The translations under genes and the position numbers were made by a program. From CAZZIZ01 sp964654535 (GTDB lineage Bacteria > Bacteroidota > Bacteroidia > Chitinophagales > UBA2359), in NCBI GenBank assembly GCA_964654535.1, contig CAZZIZ010000111.1, positions 1-11,556 of the forward strand: a DNA stretch of 11,556 nucleotides. The letters run 5' to 3'. The notes under the pieces are model-generated. The model saw only the letters and a program-made list of their open reading frames with translations, did no database searches and was not told where the DNA came from. Within the stretch, counting starts at the first letter, position 1, and the number at the start of each line of letters is the position of its first letter. Shown piece by piece: positions 1-7,909 of this stretch.

Positions 1-2084
1 TAAACTGCTACGATGATTTCGTTTTCAACGAAACGACTTGCGTGTGGGATAACACAGGCTCGCAACCAGTTGAACCGCCTGCTGAAAACTGTTACGACAG
101 TTTCGTATTCAATGAAACAACTTGCGTGTGGGATAACACGGGTTCGCAAGCACCCGAACCTCCCCAAGTGAACTGCTACGATGATTTCGTTTTCAACGAG
201 ACAACTTGCGTGTGGGATAACACAGGTTCACAACCAGATGAACCACCTGCAGAAAACTGTTACGACAGTTTCGTATTCGATGAGACGGCTTGCGAATGGG
301 TTAACACAGGCTCACAACCGCTTGAACCTACACCAGTAGACTGCGGAGATAGCTTCGTATTCGACGAAACCACATGCGAATGGATAAACATTGGAATCCC
401 AGTATTCGGTTGTACAGATCCAACTGCAAGCAACTTCGACCCTGACGCAATTTGTGATGATGGTTCTTGCCTGCTTATGGATTGCCATGAAGTTCCGACT
501 TGTGTGGCCAGTACGCTTAACACCTTCGCAACAGGTGCCATTATCAGCACTCAAATTCCAGGGGTAACTGTTTTTGGAAATGCCAATAACAATTTGAGCG
601 GTAATGCAGCGATGATTTTCGATAGTGCAAACCCGACCGGAGGCGATCCTGATTTAGGAACGAGTAATCTAGGGAAGGTTTTAATCCTTTCAGAAGATGG
701 AGACGGCAGTGATCCAGATGATGAAGCGCACGGCGGAACCTTTACCTTTACTTTCGATAGCCCTCAATATGTGACGAGCATTGACATACTGGACGTAGAG
801 AACAATGTGAGTTATGTCAAACTCTATGATGCATCGGGAGCTTTGTTGAACATTATACCACTACCAAATGTAGGAGATGGCGGTCAGGGTTCCGTGGCCT
901 TGAATACTGGAAATGTCAGCACAATGGAATTGTTTGCTCACGGGTCAGCGGCGATAACCGATTTTTGCTTCTCTCCGGTTCCTCCTTGTGAAGATCCTGT
1001 TGAGTGCAACATCGCTCACAGCGAAACATTTGCAGGTGGATACGGATTCTGGCTAGATGGTGGTAGCGACTGTCTAATTAGTAATTACCCAATTGGAAAT
1101 GGTGATAAATGCGTAAGATTGAGGGATGACTCCGGCAGCTCAAGAGTGACTACTATCAATCAAGATTACAGTGGTAGTCAGTCCCTAGAAGTCGCCTTTG
1201 ATTATTATCCTATAAGCATGGAATACAACGAAGATTTCTTCCTGGAATACTCGCTAAATGGCGGCAACTCTTGGATTGTAGCGGGTCAGTGGATAAGAGG
1301 CACTGACTTTTACAACAATCAAGAATATTCTGAAAACGTAATCATAAATGATCAATTCACCTCAACGACTAAACTTAGGTTTAGATGCGATGCCAGTGGC
1401 AACGGAGACTTTGTTTATCTGGATGATATCGTAATTACGGAATGTTCGACTGCCAGTAGTTGTGATGGACTTATTACACAATTCGAACTGAACCCTCAAG
1501 GAGGTGCGGCTTTATTTACTCTACAAGATGGAGCTGTCTTCTGTGAATCAGATTTTGATCGTGACATCAGAATTCGAGCGACGGCTACTGGTTCACACGA
1601 GAGTTTAGTGTTTACAATTTCAGGAGCCGTAAATCAAAGTAACCTCGAAAATCATGTTACTTATGATTCTCACCAGTTCTGGGCCAATCCAGGAACTTAT
1701 ACAATCACCGCAGAATTATACAGTGAAGCTCATGCCGGAGGTGCATTATGCGATACTAAAACCATCAGCTTTACCGTAGAACACTGTGATCTACAAGGAA
1801 AGGGTGAAGAAGAACCAATTCCTACAATTGAGGCGCTACAAGAAGTAGATATTTTCCCGAACCCAGCTAGCGGTTCTATAAACATAGTTGCCCTGCAAGA
1901 ATTCACTACGAACGATGTGGTGAAGGTGTATACCCTTACTGGAAAACAAATAGATCAAATCAGTATTTCCGGTCCGCGCAGTCGAGTGCAAATTGATTTG
2001 AGTGACTACAACGCTGGAATTTATATGCTCTCGATAGAGAGTGCAGAGTTTGGAAGGATTAGCAAACGCTTTATCGTGAAGTAG
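1..2084 (+). CDS. Large T9SS-secreted multidomain protein with Cys-pair tandem repeats (5' end outside window)
   Basis: The reading frame is open to the left edge (first complete codon at 3), so only the last 693 residues are seen; no start or signal peptide is visible. The GTG at 42 lies inside a repeat and is not a start. Residues 1-140 are five 28-residue repeats with two Cys each. A GCTDPTASNF...CDDGSC segment follows (136-156), a motif recurrent in large secreted Bacteroidota proteins. About 159-325 is a beta-rich domain containing GKVLILSEDGDGSDPDDEA. About 334-481 resembles a MAM/concanavalin-like jelly roll (FWLDGGSDC at its start, DDIVITEC at its end). About 487-595 looks Ig-like, bounded by Cys. 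Residues 615-693 are a T9SS type A sorting domain (VDIFPNPASGS ... GIYMLSI ... ISKRFIVK). T9SS cargo cross the outer membrane and are released or anchored at the surface. No catalytic motif is seen; a structural or adhesive role is inference. Confidence 0.9.
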   Translation, partial: NCYDDFVFNETTCVWDNTGSQPVEPPAENCYDSFVFNETTCVWDNTGSQAPEPPQVNCYDDFVFNETTCVWDNTGSQPDEPPAENCYDSFVFDETACEWVNTGSQPLEPTPVDCGDSFVFDETTCEWINIGIPVFGCTDPTASNFDPDAICDDGSCLLMDCHEVPTCVASTLNTFATGAIISTQIPGVTVFGNANNNLSGNAAMIFDSANPTGGDPDLGTSNLGKVLILSEDGDGSDPDDEAHGGTFTFTFDSPQYVTSIDILDVENNVSYVKLYDASGALLNIIPLPNVGDGGQGSVALNTGNVSTMELFAHGSAAITDFCFSPVPPCEDPVECNIAHSETFAGGYGFWLDGGSDCLISNYPIGNGDKCVRLRDDSGSSRVTTINQDYSGSQSLEVAFDYYPISMEYNEDFFLEYSLNGGNSWIVAGQWIRGTDFYNNQEYSENVIINDQFTSTTKLRFRCDASGNGDFVYLDDIVITECSTASSCDGLITQFELNPQGGAALFTLQDGAVFCESDFDRDIRIRATATGSHESLVFTISGAVNQSNLENHVTYDSHQFWANPGTYTITAELYSEAHAGGALCDTKTISFTVEHCDLQGKGEEEPIPTIEALQEVDIFPNPASGSINIVALQEFTTNDVVKVYTLTGKQIDQISISGPRSRVQIDLSDYNAGIYMLSIESAEFGRISKRFIVK
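3..422 (+). repeat. Five in-frame 84-bp tandem repeats (28-residue Cys-pair units)
   Basis: Units start at 3, 87, 171, 255 and 339. The protein pattern is NCYD[DS]FVFNETTCVWDNTG followed by SQPxEPPxx, with Cys at unit positions 2 and 13, which suggests one disulphide per unit. Units 1 and 3 resemble each other more at DNA level (both have tgctacgatgatttcg), as do units 2 and 4 (both have tgttacgacagtttcg), giving a 168-bp higher-order period. Unit 5 is the most divergent and loses the pattern after INIG. The array continues off the left edge, so the true copy number is unknown. Confidence 0.93.
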
Positions 2085-2108
2085 TCCATGATATAGTACT
2101 AATATTTG

Positions 2109-2140
2109 AAGCCGCTTTCTTTTTGAAAGCGGCTTTTTTT
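2109..2140 (+). terminator. Rho-independent terminator after the first T9SS cargo gene
   Basis: A perfect stem, aagccgctttc paired with gaaagcggctt and enclosing a 5-nt T loop, ends directly in a run of Ts. It starts 25 bp after the stop codon of the upstream gene, as expected for an intrinsic terminator on the + strand. Confidence 0.93.
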
Positions 2141-2304
2141 AATTCTTGTTCCACCAACTGAATCGATTGCTCTTATCGTTATTCTGAACGTATAGCCGAC
2201 AGCGAGCGGCGACGAAGCCAATGCCTAGCATTATATAACCCAAGCGCGCAGCCAGGATAGAAGCGGTATGAGGTGTGGCTAGCTTTGTGTGAAGCAAGGA
2301 GGTG

Positions 2305-2466
2305 ACACCAGCACAGCCACAAATTGTCGCAAACATTTTGGCTATTTTTCCATATTTCTGCGTTAAAAATGCTCGTCATAGCTGGGGCTATGACTGCGCT
2401 TTTTGCCTTGAACTATGAAAAACTATCTCAAAATATTCTTGCAACACTTTGTACCTGTACTGGTGT
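2305..2466. repeat. Long imperfect inverted repeat with a perfect hairpin tip
   Basis: Two arms of about 78-80 bp face each other around position 2384.5. The outer ends match exactly (acaccag at 2305-2311, ctggtgt at 2460-2466). The inner tip is a perfect 8-bp stem, gtcatagc/gctatgac, around a tggg loop (2375-2394). Blocks between also pair (acag, acaaa, tgt, gcaa, attttg), for roughly 70% arm identity by eye. It is too long and too lacking in a T-tract to be a simple terminator. A foldback/MITE-like element, a REP-like intergenic repeat or a structured RNA are all possible. No target-site duplication is obvious. Confidence 0.75.
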
Positions 2467-2651
2467 AGTGGATGACCGTTTAGGGAATACGCAACTCCGA
2501 CTATGCTGAACCAAAGATAGACGTGCCGAGTACAAGCGGATAGCCTGTTGCTGCCCGAATCAGTTAACCTATTACTAATAAATAATAGCACGCTTTATAA
2601 ATGTTTTACTGCACGTAATCTGGAAAGACGCTATCTTCGAAAAAGTCGAGT

Positions 2652-2685
2652 TTAATCATTACTAAGCTGATGATTAATATATTTA
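2652..2685 (+). promoter_or_regulatory. Candidate promoter with overlapping palindrome upstream of the 1002-residue protein
   Basis: TATATTTA at 2678-2685 matches the Bacteroidota -7 consensus TAnnTTTG at seven of eight positions. Immediately upstream is a perfect 8-bp inverted repeat, ttaatcat/atgattaa (2652-2659 and 2670-2677), around a 10-nt loop, where a regulator could bind. There is no clear -33 TTTG at proper spacing, so the promoter call is weak; the palindrome itself is directly visible. The ATG at 2717 would lie about 30 bp downstream. Confidence 0.25.
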
Positions 2686-2716
2686 CCCAGCAGATGGCAT
2701 TTCGAACCGTATACCT

Positions 2717-5700
2717 ATGAAGCAAATCAATTTCTGGCTAGTGACTTTGTTGCTACTAATTCTAAGTACTTGGGTGATTACACTTAATGCTCAGAGTTAT
2801 GGTAACAATAAGTTTCTTTCACAAAGGAAGCTCTACAACGACCTTGAACTGGCTTACGGTGATGTCGATAACGACCAAGACCTAGATGTAATTTACGCGG
2901 ATGGAAACGACATTTTCCTTGCTATTCGAACCGGCCCTGAAACATTTGCCGAACCAATAGATGTTTTTTTAGGAAGCCCGCATGTCTTCAAAATATTTCT
3001 CGCCGATTTTAACGGCAATGGTCTTGCGGACATATTGTTTAGTCGGGAAGAAGAGATTTTCTGGTCTGAAAATTTAGGAGACCTTTCATTTGCGGATCCT
3101 ATTGAGTTATACGATTTAAAAGCGGATGGATTTATCTCTGCTGATGTAGAAGAGATTGATAAGATTGTTCACGATATAGTAGTTGATGATATTGATAACG
3201 ATGGCGATCTAGATATTGCTTATGCGTCTCTTGTTAATATTATTGAAGAGGTTACGAATCCGGGTTATTATGGATACTATACGAGCTATAACAACGGAAT
3301 TATAATACACTCTCTAGTAAATGATGGTTCTGGCAATTTCACCTACAAGTTCATAAGGGAACGGTTCTTTGAAGTGAATGACGCAGAAATGAACGCTGAA
3401 TTTTGCGCCCTACAGATTAAAGACCTTGATGGAAATGGCTTAAAAGATTTTGTAGGACTTTACGACAGTGAAGATAAGCGACATATGTTTGGCGCTCTAG
3501 ACCAAGGCATTCCTGTTTTTGATCACTTCTACGCAAGTTTTCCCGAGGAAATTGAAATTGGGTCTTTCCAATTGGACGATTTTAATCAAGATGGTGTTGT
3601 GGAGGTCGTACTAAACAATACTGGAACCTGGTATTTAACCAACGCAATTTTCCAAGTTTTTGCTGAAGGTCAGTTGCTAAATGACTCTTTCGATTTTCTT
3701 AGGCTTTTTGATTGGAACAAAGATGGTCTGTCCGATGCAATAACCGTTGGCGAATCTGGAATTCATTTTTATGAAAACCTTGGCTCAGGTATTTTTGACG
3801 CTCCAACTTTGTTAGATGATCGCCGACCAAATCAGATTCAATTTATTGAATCTGGTAGCAATACGAAGATTTTAATGCACGGCTCTGAGCCTGGTGTACT
3901 TCTTATCGAGCCCGACAATCCGGCTTCACCGTCCATACCTATTGATGATAGAGGGGTTTACCAATTGACTTCTATTGCACTTGTTGACCTTGAAAACGAC
4001 GAGCTTATGGATGTCGTATGTGCTAAAAACGAAGCACAGGGACTTTCCTACTTTGAAAACCTCGGTGGACTAACTTTTAGTGAAGAAATAGAAATAACGA
4101 ACGCTCCGTCTCACCTAAACAAGGTTGTAAGTACTGATATTGACGCCGATGGTTTGCTGGATGTGTTCCATTTTGGACAATCAGAAATAGGCTATATGAT
4201 AAACAATGGCGATAAAACCTTCACGGATCCAGTTCAGACTTCAATCGACGCATATACCACTTTTGATATTGGTTATCTAAACGGAAATGAAAGCTTAGAT
4301 TTGGTAGTGGCCCATGCTGATTTTCTTAGCGTCTACATGGATTTCGCAACAGGAAGCGGCTTTGAAACCGATCAGACTCTTGATCTCAGTTTCTATCCCA
4401 ATACTGAATGGTTAAAAATAGCCGACTTGGATAGTGATGGCTTGAACGATCTAGTACTAGATAACGGCGGGCTGGCCTATTTTAATAATCTTGACGCTAG
4501 TTTCGAATTTAGTAGTCCCGAATTTCCGCTCGAATCAATGGATTATCGATTGCTCGACGATTTCAATGAAGATGGCGCCCTAGATGTAGTAGCCTTAAAA
4601 GACGGCACATACTATCTAATAGCCAATGAAGGCGCAGGTTCAAATTTTATCATAGAGCGTTTTTTTGACGCCAACCCATTGCCTTCTCTAGTCCCAGAGA
4701 CTTTTCAATATGTCGACATTCAGGGAGATGGTCGTAAAGATTTAGTTCGTTTAAGCGAAAAAACGTTTCCTAGGTTCTTTCAAATTCCTGTCAATCCTAA
4801 TTTCCCTACTCCCCTATCGGTAACTCTTTTTGGGCCTAGCGGTACTTCGGCTGGCTTAAGACAAGCGGAGTTAATTTTTCAAGATTTGGATGGCGACGGC
4901 GATCCCGATGTTGTTTCGGCTGACCAAAATAGAGAATACGTCCGAGTTGATGAATATTTAAACAATGATCCCAATCCCCTGTTCGAAACTTACTTCACTC
5001 ATACAAGTAATTGTAGCGCTGACTCAATTCTATTCATCAACAAAACGAATACTTATTTTCCGAACACCACCTTCACCTGGGACTTTGGAAATGGAACTAC
5101 ATCAGACGAAGCCTTTCCTTTAAACGGTTTCAATGCTCCTGCTAACCTATCTGTGACTTTAACAGCCTGCAATGATTCTGGATGCGAATCTTACAATGAG
5201 AATGTAGCAGTAACGGATCAGGAACTAGATCTGACTCCCAGTTATAACATTCCTAGTGAGGGTTTTGCAGGCCAGTCAATTCAGTTTTCAGATAACACAG
5301 CCACGATGGACAACTGGACTTGGATTATGGGCGACGGTACGATTTATTCAGAACAGTCACCAACCCATGTATATTCAGAAGCAGGAACTTATAACATTGA
5401 GTTAATCATAACGAACTCCCAAATTATGGAATGCACTTTCTCCATAAATCAGACAATAATCATTTCAGAAAGTACAGGGCTTAATGATTTGGCTGGAGCA
5501 AACATTGAAGTATATCCAATTCCAATAGAAAACTACGTGCTTATAAAAGGATTGTCTTCATCAAGTTTCCATTATCGATTAACAGACGCTATAGGTAGAT
5601 TAATCCAGAAAGGAAAAATTGATGGTGACAAAATTCAGTTTAAAGAGTCTCTACAATCGGGCATTTACTTTCTCGAGATTGTAGATGAACAGGGAAAGAG

Positions 5701-5725
5701 ATTTCGTGTTCAGGTGTTGAAGTGA
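2717..5725 (+). CDS. T9SS-secreted VCBS/FG-GAP repeat protein with two PKD domains
   Basis: This 1002-residue protein has a signal peptide (hydrophobic core about 6-23, likely cleavage after NA at 25, leaving Gln26), which supports the ATG at 2717. From about 49 to 735 there are around 12 calcium-loop motifs of the DxDxDGxxD type, for example DVDNDQDLD (49), DIDNDGDLD (158), DLDSDGLND (570) and DLDGDGDPD (723). These are characteristic of VCBS/FG-GAP repeats that fold as a beta-propeller. Two PKD domains follow, with WDFGNG at about 788 and WIMGDG at about 869. Residues 929-1002 are a T9SS type A sorting domain whose usual YPNP is YPIP, ending GIYFLEIVDEQGKRFRVQVLK-like. There is no Shine-Dalgarno, as usual in the phylum. 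The next gene, 63 bp away, is a paralogue. Surface adhesion or carbohydrate/protein binding is an inference; no enzyme motif is seen. Confidence 0.93.
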   Translation: MKQINFWLVTLLLLILSTWVITLNAQSYGNNKFLSQRKLYNDLELAYGDVDNDQDLDVIYADGNDIFLAIRTGPETFAEPIDVFLGSPHVFKIFLADFNGNGLADILFSREEEIFWSENLGDLSFADPIELYDLKADGFISADVEEIDKIVHDIVVDDIDNDGDLDIAYASLVNIIEEVTNPGYYGYYTSYNNGIIIHSLVNDGSGNFTYKFIRERFFEVNDAEMNAEFCALQIKDLDGNGLKDFVGLYDSEDKRHMFGALDQGIPVFDHFYASFPEEIEIGSFQLDDFNQDGVVEVVLNNTGTWYLTNAIFQVFAEGQLLNDSFDFLRLFDWNKDGLSDAITVGESGIHFYENLGSGIFDAPTLLDDRRPNQIQFIESGSNTKILMHGSEPGVLLIEPDNPASPSIPIDDRGVYQLTSIALVDLENDELMDVVCAKNEAQGLSYFENLGGLTFSEEIEITNAPSHLNKVVSTDIDADGLLDVFHFGQSEIGYMINNGDKTFTDPVQTSIDAYTTFDIGYLNGNESLDLVVAHADFLSVYMDFATGSGFETDQTLDLSFYPNTEWLKIADLDSDGLNDLVLDNGGLAYFNNLDASFEFSSPEFPLESMDYRLLDDFNEDGALDVVALKDGTYYLIANEGAGSNFIIERFFDANPLPSLVPETFQYVDIQGDGRKDLVRLSEKTFPRFFQIPVNPNFPTPLSVTLFGPSGTSAGLRQAELIFQDLDGDGDPDVVSADQNREYVRVDEYLNNDPNPLFETYFTHTSNCSADSILFINKTNTYFPNTTFTWDFGNGTTSDEAFPLNGFNAPANLSVTLTACNDSGCESYNENVAVTDQELDLTPSYNIPSEGFAGQSIQFSDNTATMDNWTWIMGDGTIYSEQSPTHVYSEAGTYNIELIITNSQIMECTFSINQTIIISESTGLNDLAGANIEVYPIPIENYVLIKGLSSSSFHYRLTDAIGRLIQKGKIDGDKIQFKESLQSGIYFLEIVDEQGKRFRVQVLK

Positions 5726-5742
5726 ATTTTTAAAAACAGGTT

Positions 5743-5776
5743 TTGGTTCATTTATTCCACGTTTATTCTATATTCG
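5743..5776 (+). promoter_or_regulatory. Candidate Bacteroidota-type promoter for the 649-residue paralogue
   Basis: TTTTG ending at 5745 and TATATTCG at 5769-5776 resemble the -33 (TTTG) and -7 (TAnnTTTG, seven of eight) elements, with a 23-nt gap at the long end of the accepted range. The start codon at 5789 is only 12 bp further on, so the leader would be very short. Read-through from the upstream gene is an equal alternative because no terminator hairpin lies in the 63-bp gap. Confidence 0.3.
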
Positions 5777-5788
5777 TAGTTAACGAAT

Positions 5789-7738
5789 ATGCACCGCTCA
5801 CTCAGAATCAAATCCGCTTTAAGCACCTTACTTGGTCTAATCTTCATACAGTTTTGCCAAAGCCAGAACTGGGTGAATACAGATAATTACTACAAGGAAG
5901 AGCGCATTATTCATGTTGACCCACAAATTTGCGACGCTTCATTTAGAGGTACGACTTTGTTGGATTTTGATCTTGACGGAGATATTGATGTCCTTTATAT
6001 ACCTAGCTGCAACAGCTTTTTAAATTTTTTTGAAAACGACGGACTCGGAAACTTCGAAGTTAGAACGCTAATAAGTCCGACTCCCTGTACTCGCTTAGGC
6101 CCATCTGGATGTAACTTCGCCGATTTAAATGGCGATGGACATGTAGATGTCTTTTACCCGCGCTTAGCATCATTTACGCATTCTCTTCGGTATAATTTAA
6201 ACCTCGGTGACGGAAACTTTAGTGAAGTCTCCAAAGCCATATTTGAACCTTTTCATCAAATAAGAAACTTGGCCTTTGGTGATTTGGACAATGACGGCGA
6301 CCAAGACATACTTGCACTCTGTTTTATCGAAGATCTTAGTGAGTTTCAAGTTCAGCTGGTGAGAAATGATGGAAACGAAAACTTTTCAATTGTTGACATA
6401 GGTCATACGTTCACAGGTGAAATGCACTTGGCGGATTTTGATGGCAACGGCTACTTAGATGTTGTCACCACGGATTTGTATATATTTTATAATGAAGGCG
6501 GACTGCAATTTTCACCTTCAGAAGTATTGGCTCAAGGAGTTTATGGCGTCGACCAAATTAAAGATATAAATAGTGACGGAACGCCGGATATATTAGTGAG
6601 TGGACGACATTACTTATTGAATAATGGTGATAGAACATTCGATTTTCACACCTTCATCTTACCTGACAGTACGGAAAACAATGCCCGTGAAGCCTTTCTT
6701 ATTGACTTAAACTTGGATGGCTTGCCCGACCAAGTTTCTTCTGGTGGTAGAAGTCTTTATATTCAGTTAAACCAAGGCAATGACACCTTGTCTTTTACTA
6801 ACCGCCTACATCTTGGTATCGCTCAACTTGGCGGAAGTATCAACTCAGCAAATCGATTTGTTGAAAAGGTTGATTTTAACGGAGACGGCAACGATGACAT
6901 CTTTACAGAAATCGCGGGATCAAATTACATAGACTTCATGTGGTTTGAATTTGAGCGACCGAGCAATGAGCTTTCTTTTGAATTCGAAGATTGTATTCAT
7001 GAGTTATCCAACACCTCTATTTTTTATACAGCAGGAGATGTACACTGGGATTTTGGTAATGGCGATCAGTCAAATGAAATTGCTCCTGATTATAGCTTCA
7101 GCGAATTAGGAGTATATGATGTTGCCATGAACTTTTGCGACAGCTTTCAATGTGATACTGTAGTTCAAACGGTGGAGATAGTGAGACATATATCCGATCC
7201 GAGCATTCCTTTGACTGGCAACAACCTGGACTCCTTGAACTTTTTTGATAACTCAGCTGGATTCACAAATTGGACTTGGGTTTTTGGTGATGGAAATATA
7301 TCTTCTGAGCAAAATCCGTCACATAGATATATTCAGCCAGGAACATATTTAGTAGAATTGTTTGTTACCTCCGCCGAAATCGTAGACTGTACTTTCCGTT
7401 TCGACCAACTTATAAGCATTGAAGGAGACAGCATTATTATAGAACCAAACCCACCAATTGACCTGGCAATTGACCTTCCAAATGACCCACCAATTGATCT
7501 GCCTCGAATTTACCCGAACCCCTCATCTACTATAGTATACATAGAATTGTCCGAGAATTCTGTGTTCACCAATTATGACATAGTTAGTACTAATGGGCAA
7601 GTGATCTCTTCAAGTAAATTGGAAGGCGATAAGACAAATATTAACGTGAGCAATCTCCCACAAGGTCTGCTACTTATTAAGCTGTATTCGCAAAATGAAT
7701 CGGAGTACTTCAAACTCGTGGTCTCTGGTCGTAAGTAA
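5789..7738 (+). CDS. T9SS-secreted VCBS/FG-GAP repeat protein with two PKD domains (shorter paralogue)
   Basis: This 649-residue protein has a signal peptide (hydrophobic core about 10-22, likely cleavage after QS at 25, leaving Gln26). Seven calcium-loop motifs lie between 59 and 373: DFDLDGDID (59), DLNGDGHVD (112), DLDNDGDQD (165), DFDGNGYLD (216), DINSDGTPD (259), DLNLDGLPD (306) and DFNGDGNDD (362). They are spaced about 45-55 residues apart, as in VCBS/FG-GAP propeller blades. Seven blades would make one complete seven-bladed propeller. PKD domains have WDFGNG at about 420 and WVFGDG at about 497. A proline/Asp-rich linker (555-572) contains three IDL repeats, and residues 572-649 are a T9SS type A sorting domain (RIYPNPSSTIVYIEL ... 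LPQGLLLIKL ... FKLVVSGRK). It matches the upstream neighbour in domain order and in the CTF..(N/D)Q segment after PKD2, so tandem duplication is likely. The exact ligand is unknown. Confidence 0.93.
   Translation: MHRSLRIKSALSTLLGLIFIQFCQSQNWVNTDNYYKEERIIHVDPQICDASFRGTTLLDFDLDGDIDVLYIPSCNSFLNFFENDGLGNFEVRTLISPTPCTRLGPSGCNFADLNGDGHVDVFYPRLASFTHSLRYNLNLGDGNFSEVSKAIFEPFHQIRNLAFGDLDNDGDQDILALCFIEDLSEFQVQLVRNDGNENFSIVDIGHTFTGEMHLADFDGNGYLDVVTTDLYIFYNEGGLQFSPSEVLAQGVYGVDQIKDINSDGTPDILVSGRHYLLNNGDRTFDFHTFILPDSTENNAREAFLIDLNLDGLPDQVSSGGRSLYIQLNQGNDTLSFTNRLHLGIAQLGGSINSANRFVEKVDFNGDGNDDIFTEIAGSNYIDFMWFEFERPSNELSFEFEDCIHELSNTSIFYTAGDVHWDFGNGDQSNEIAPDYSFSELGVYDVAMNFCDSFQCDTVVQTVEIVRHISDPSIPLTGNNLDSLNFFDNSAGFTNWTWVFGDGNISSEQNPSHRYIQPGTYLVELFVTSAEIVDCTFRFDQLISIEGDSIIIEPNPPIDLAIDLPNDPPIDLPRIYPNPSSTIVYIELSENSVFTNYDIVSTNGQVISSSKLEGDKTNINVSNLPQGLLLIKLYSQNESEYFKLVVSGRK
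7451..7501 (+). repeat. Short in-frame duplication in the linker before the sorting domain
   Basis: ccaccaattgacctg (7451-7465) recurs as ccaccaattgatctg (7487-7501), a 36-bp (12-residue) period. A third, shorter copy of the IDL core lies between them. It encodes PPIDLAIDLPNDPPIDLP, a flexible linker joining the PKD domain to the T9SS sorting domain, and has the look of a recent slippage event. Confidence 0.6.
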
Positions 7739-7909
7739 TAAATTTGTAACGATATATAAGTTATTCGACTGGTTCGAGTACCATAGGCGCTCGTGCAGCC
7801 GCTCACATCTCATTCTTTGCTCGCTACATAACAACTCACTCAGTCCCACAAGCATTTAAGAAAAGTTCTGACCCGGGGCTACAGGTCAATTTCCATTTTT
7901 AAGGATATC

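Larger units (their letters stand above)
2141..2716. other. Long intergenic region without a convincing gene
   Basis: This 576-bp stretch follows the terminator and precedes the next signal-peptide gene. Short open frames exist on both strands, but they lie across the inverted repeat at 2305-2466, have no recognisable domain and overlap one another, so I do not call them. The left part (about 2170-2320) is more GC-rich than the surroundings and the right part (about 2560-2700) is AT-rich. No tRNA or rRNA signature was recognised. The whole could be a decayed or non-autonomous mobile element plus the promoter region of the downstream gene. Confidence 0.6.

Noticed and set aside
260..554. Open frames on the - strand across the Cys-repeat array
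   Set aside because: They are antisense by-products of the repeated codons of the + strand gene, whose repeats are conserved at protein level.
2324..2509. A 61-residue open frame on the + strand, with overlapping 65-67-residue frames on the - strand
   Set aside because: They lie across the long inverted repeat, which opens frames on both strands. They have no domain or signal peptide and end in unlikely compositions, so they are probably not genes.
5728..5748. aaaac/gtttt near-palindrome between the two paralogues as a terminator
   Set aside because: The loop would be 2 nt, which cannot form, and there is no GC stem.
7862..7892. Possible hairpin tgacc/ggtca around cggggctaca in the convergent gap
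   Set aside because: The stem is only 5 bp with a 10-nt loop and no T-tract on either strand, so it is not a credible terminator.
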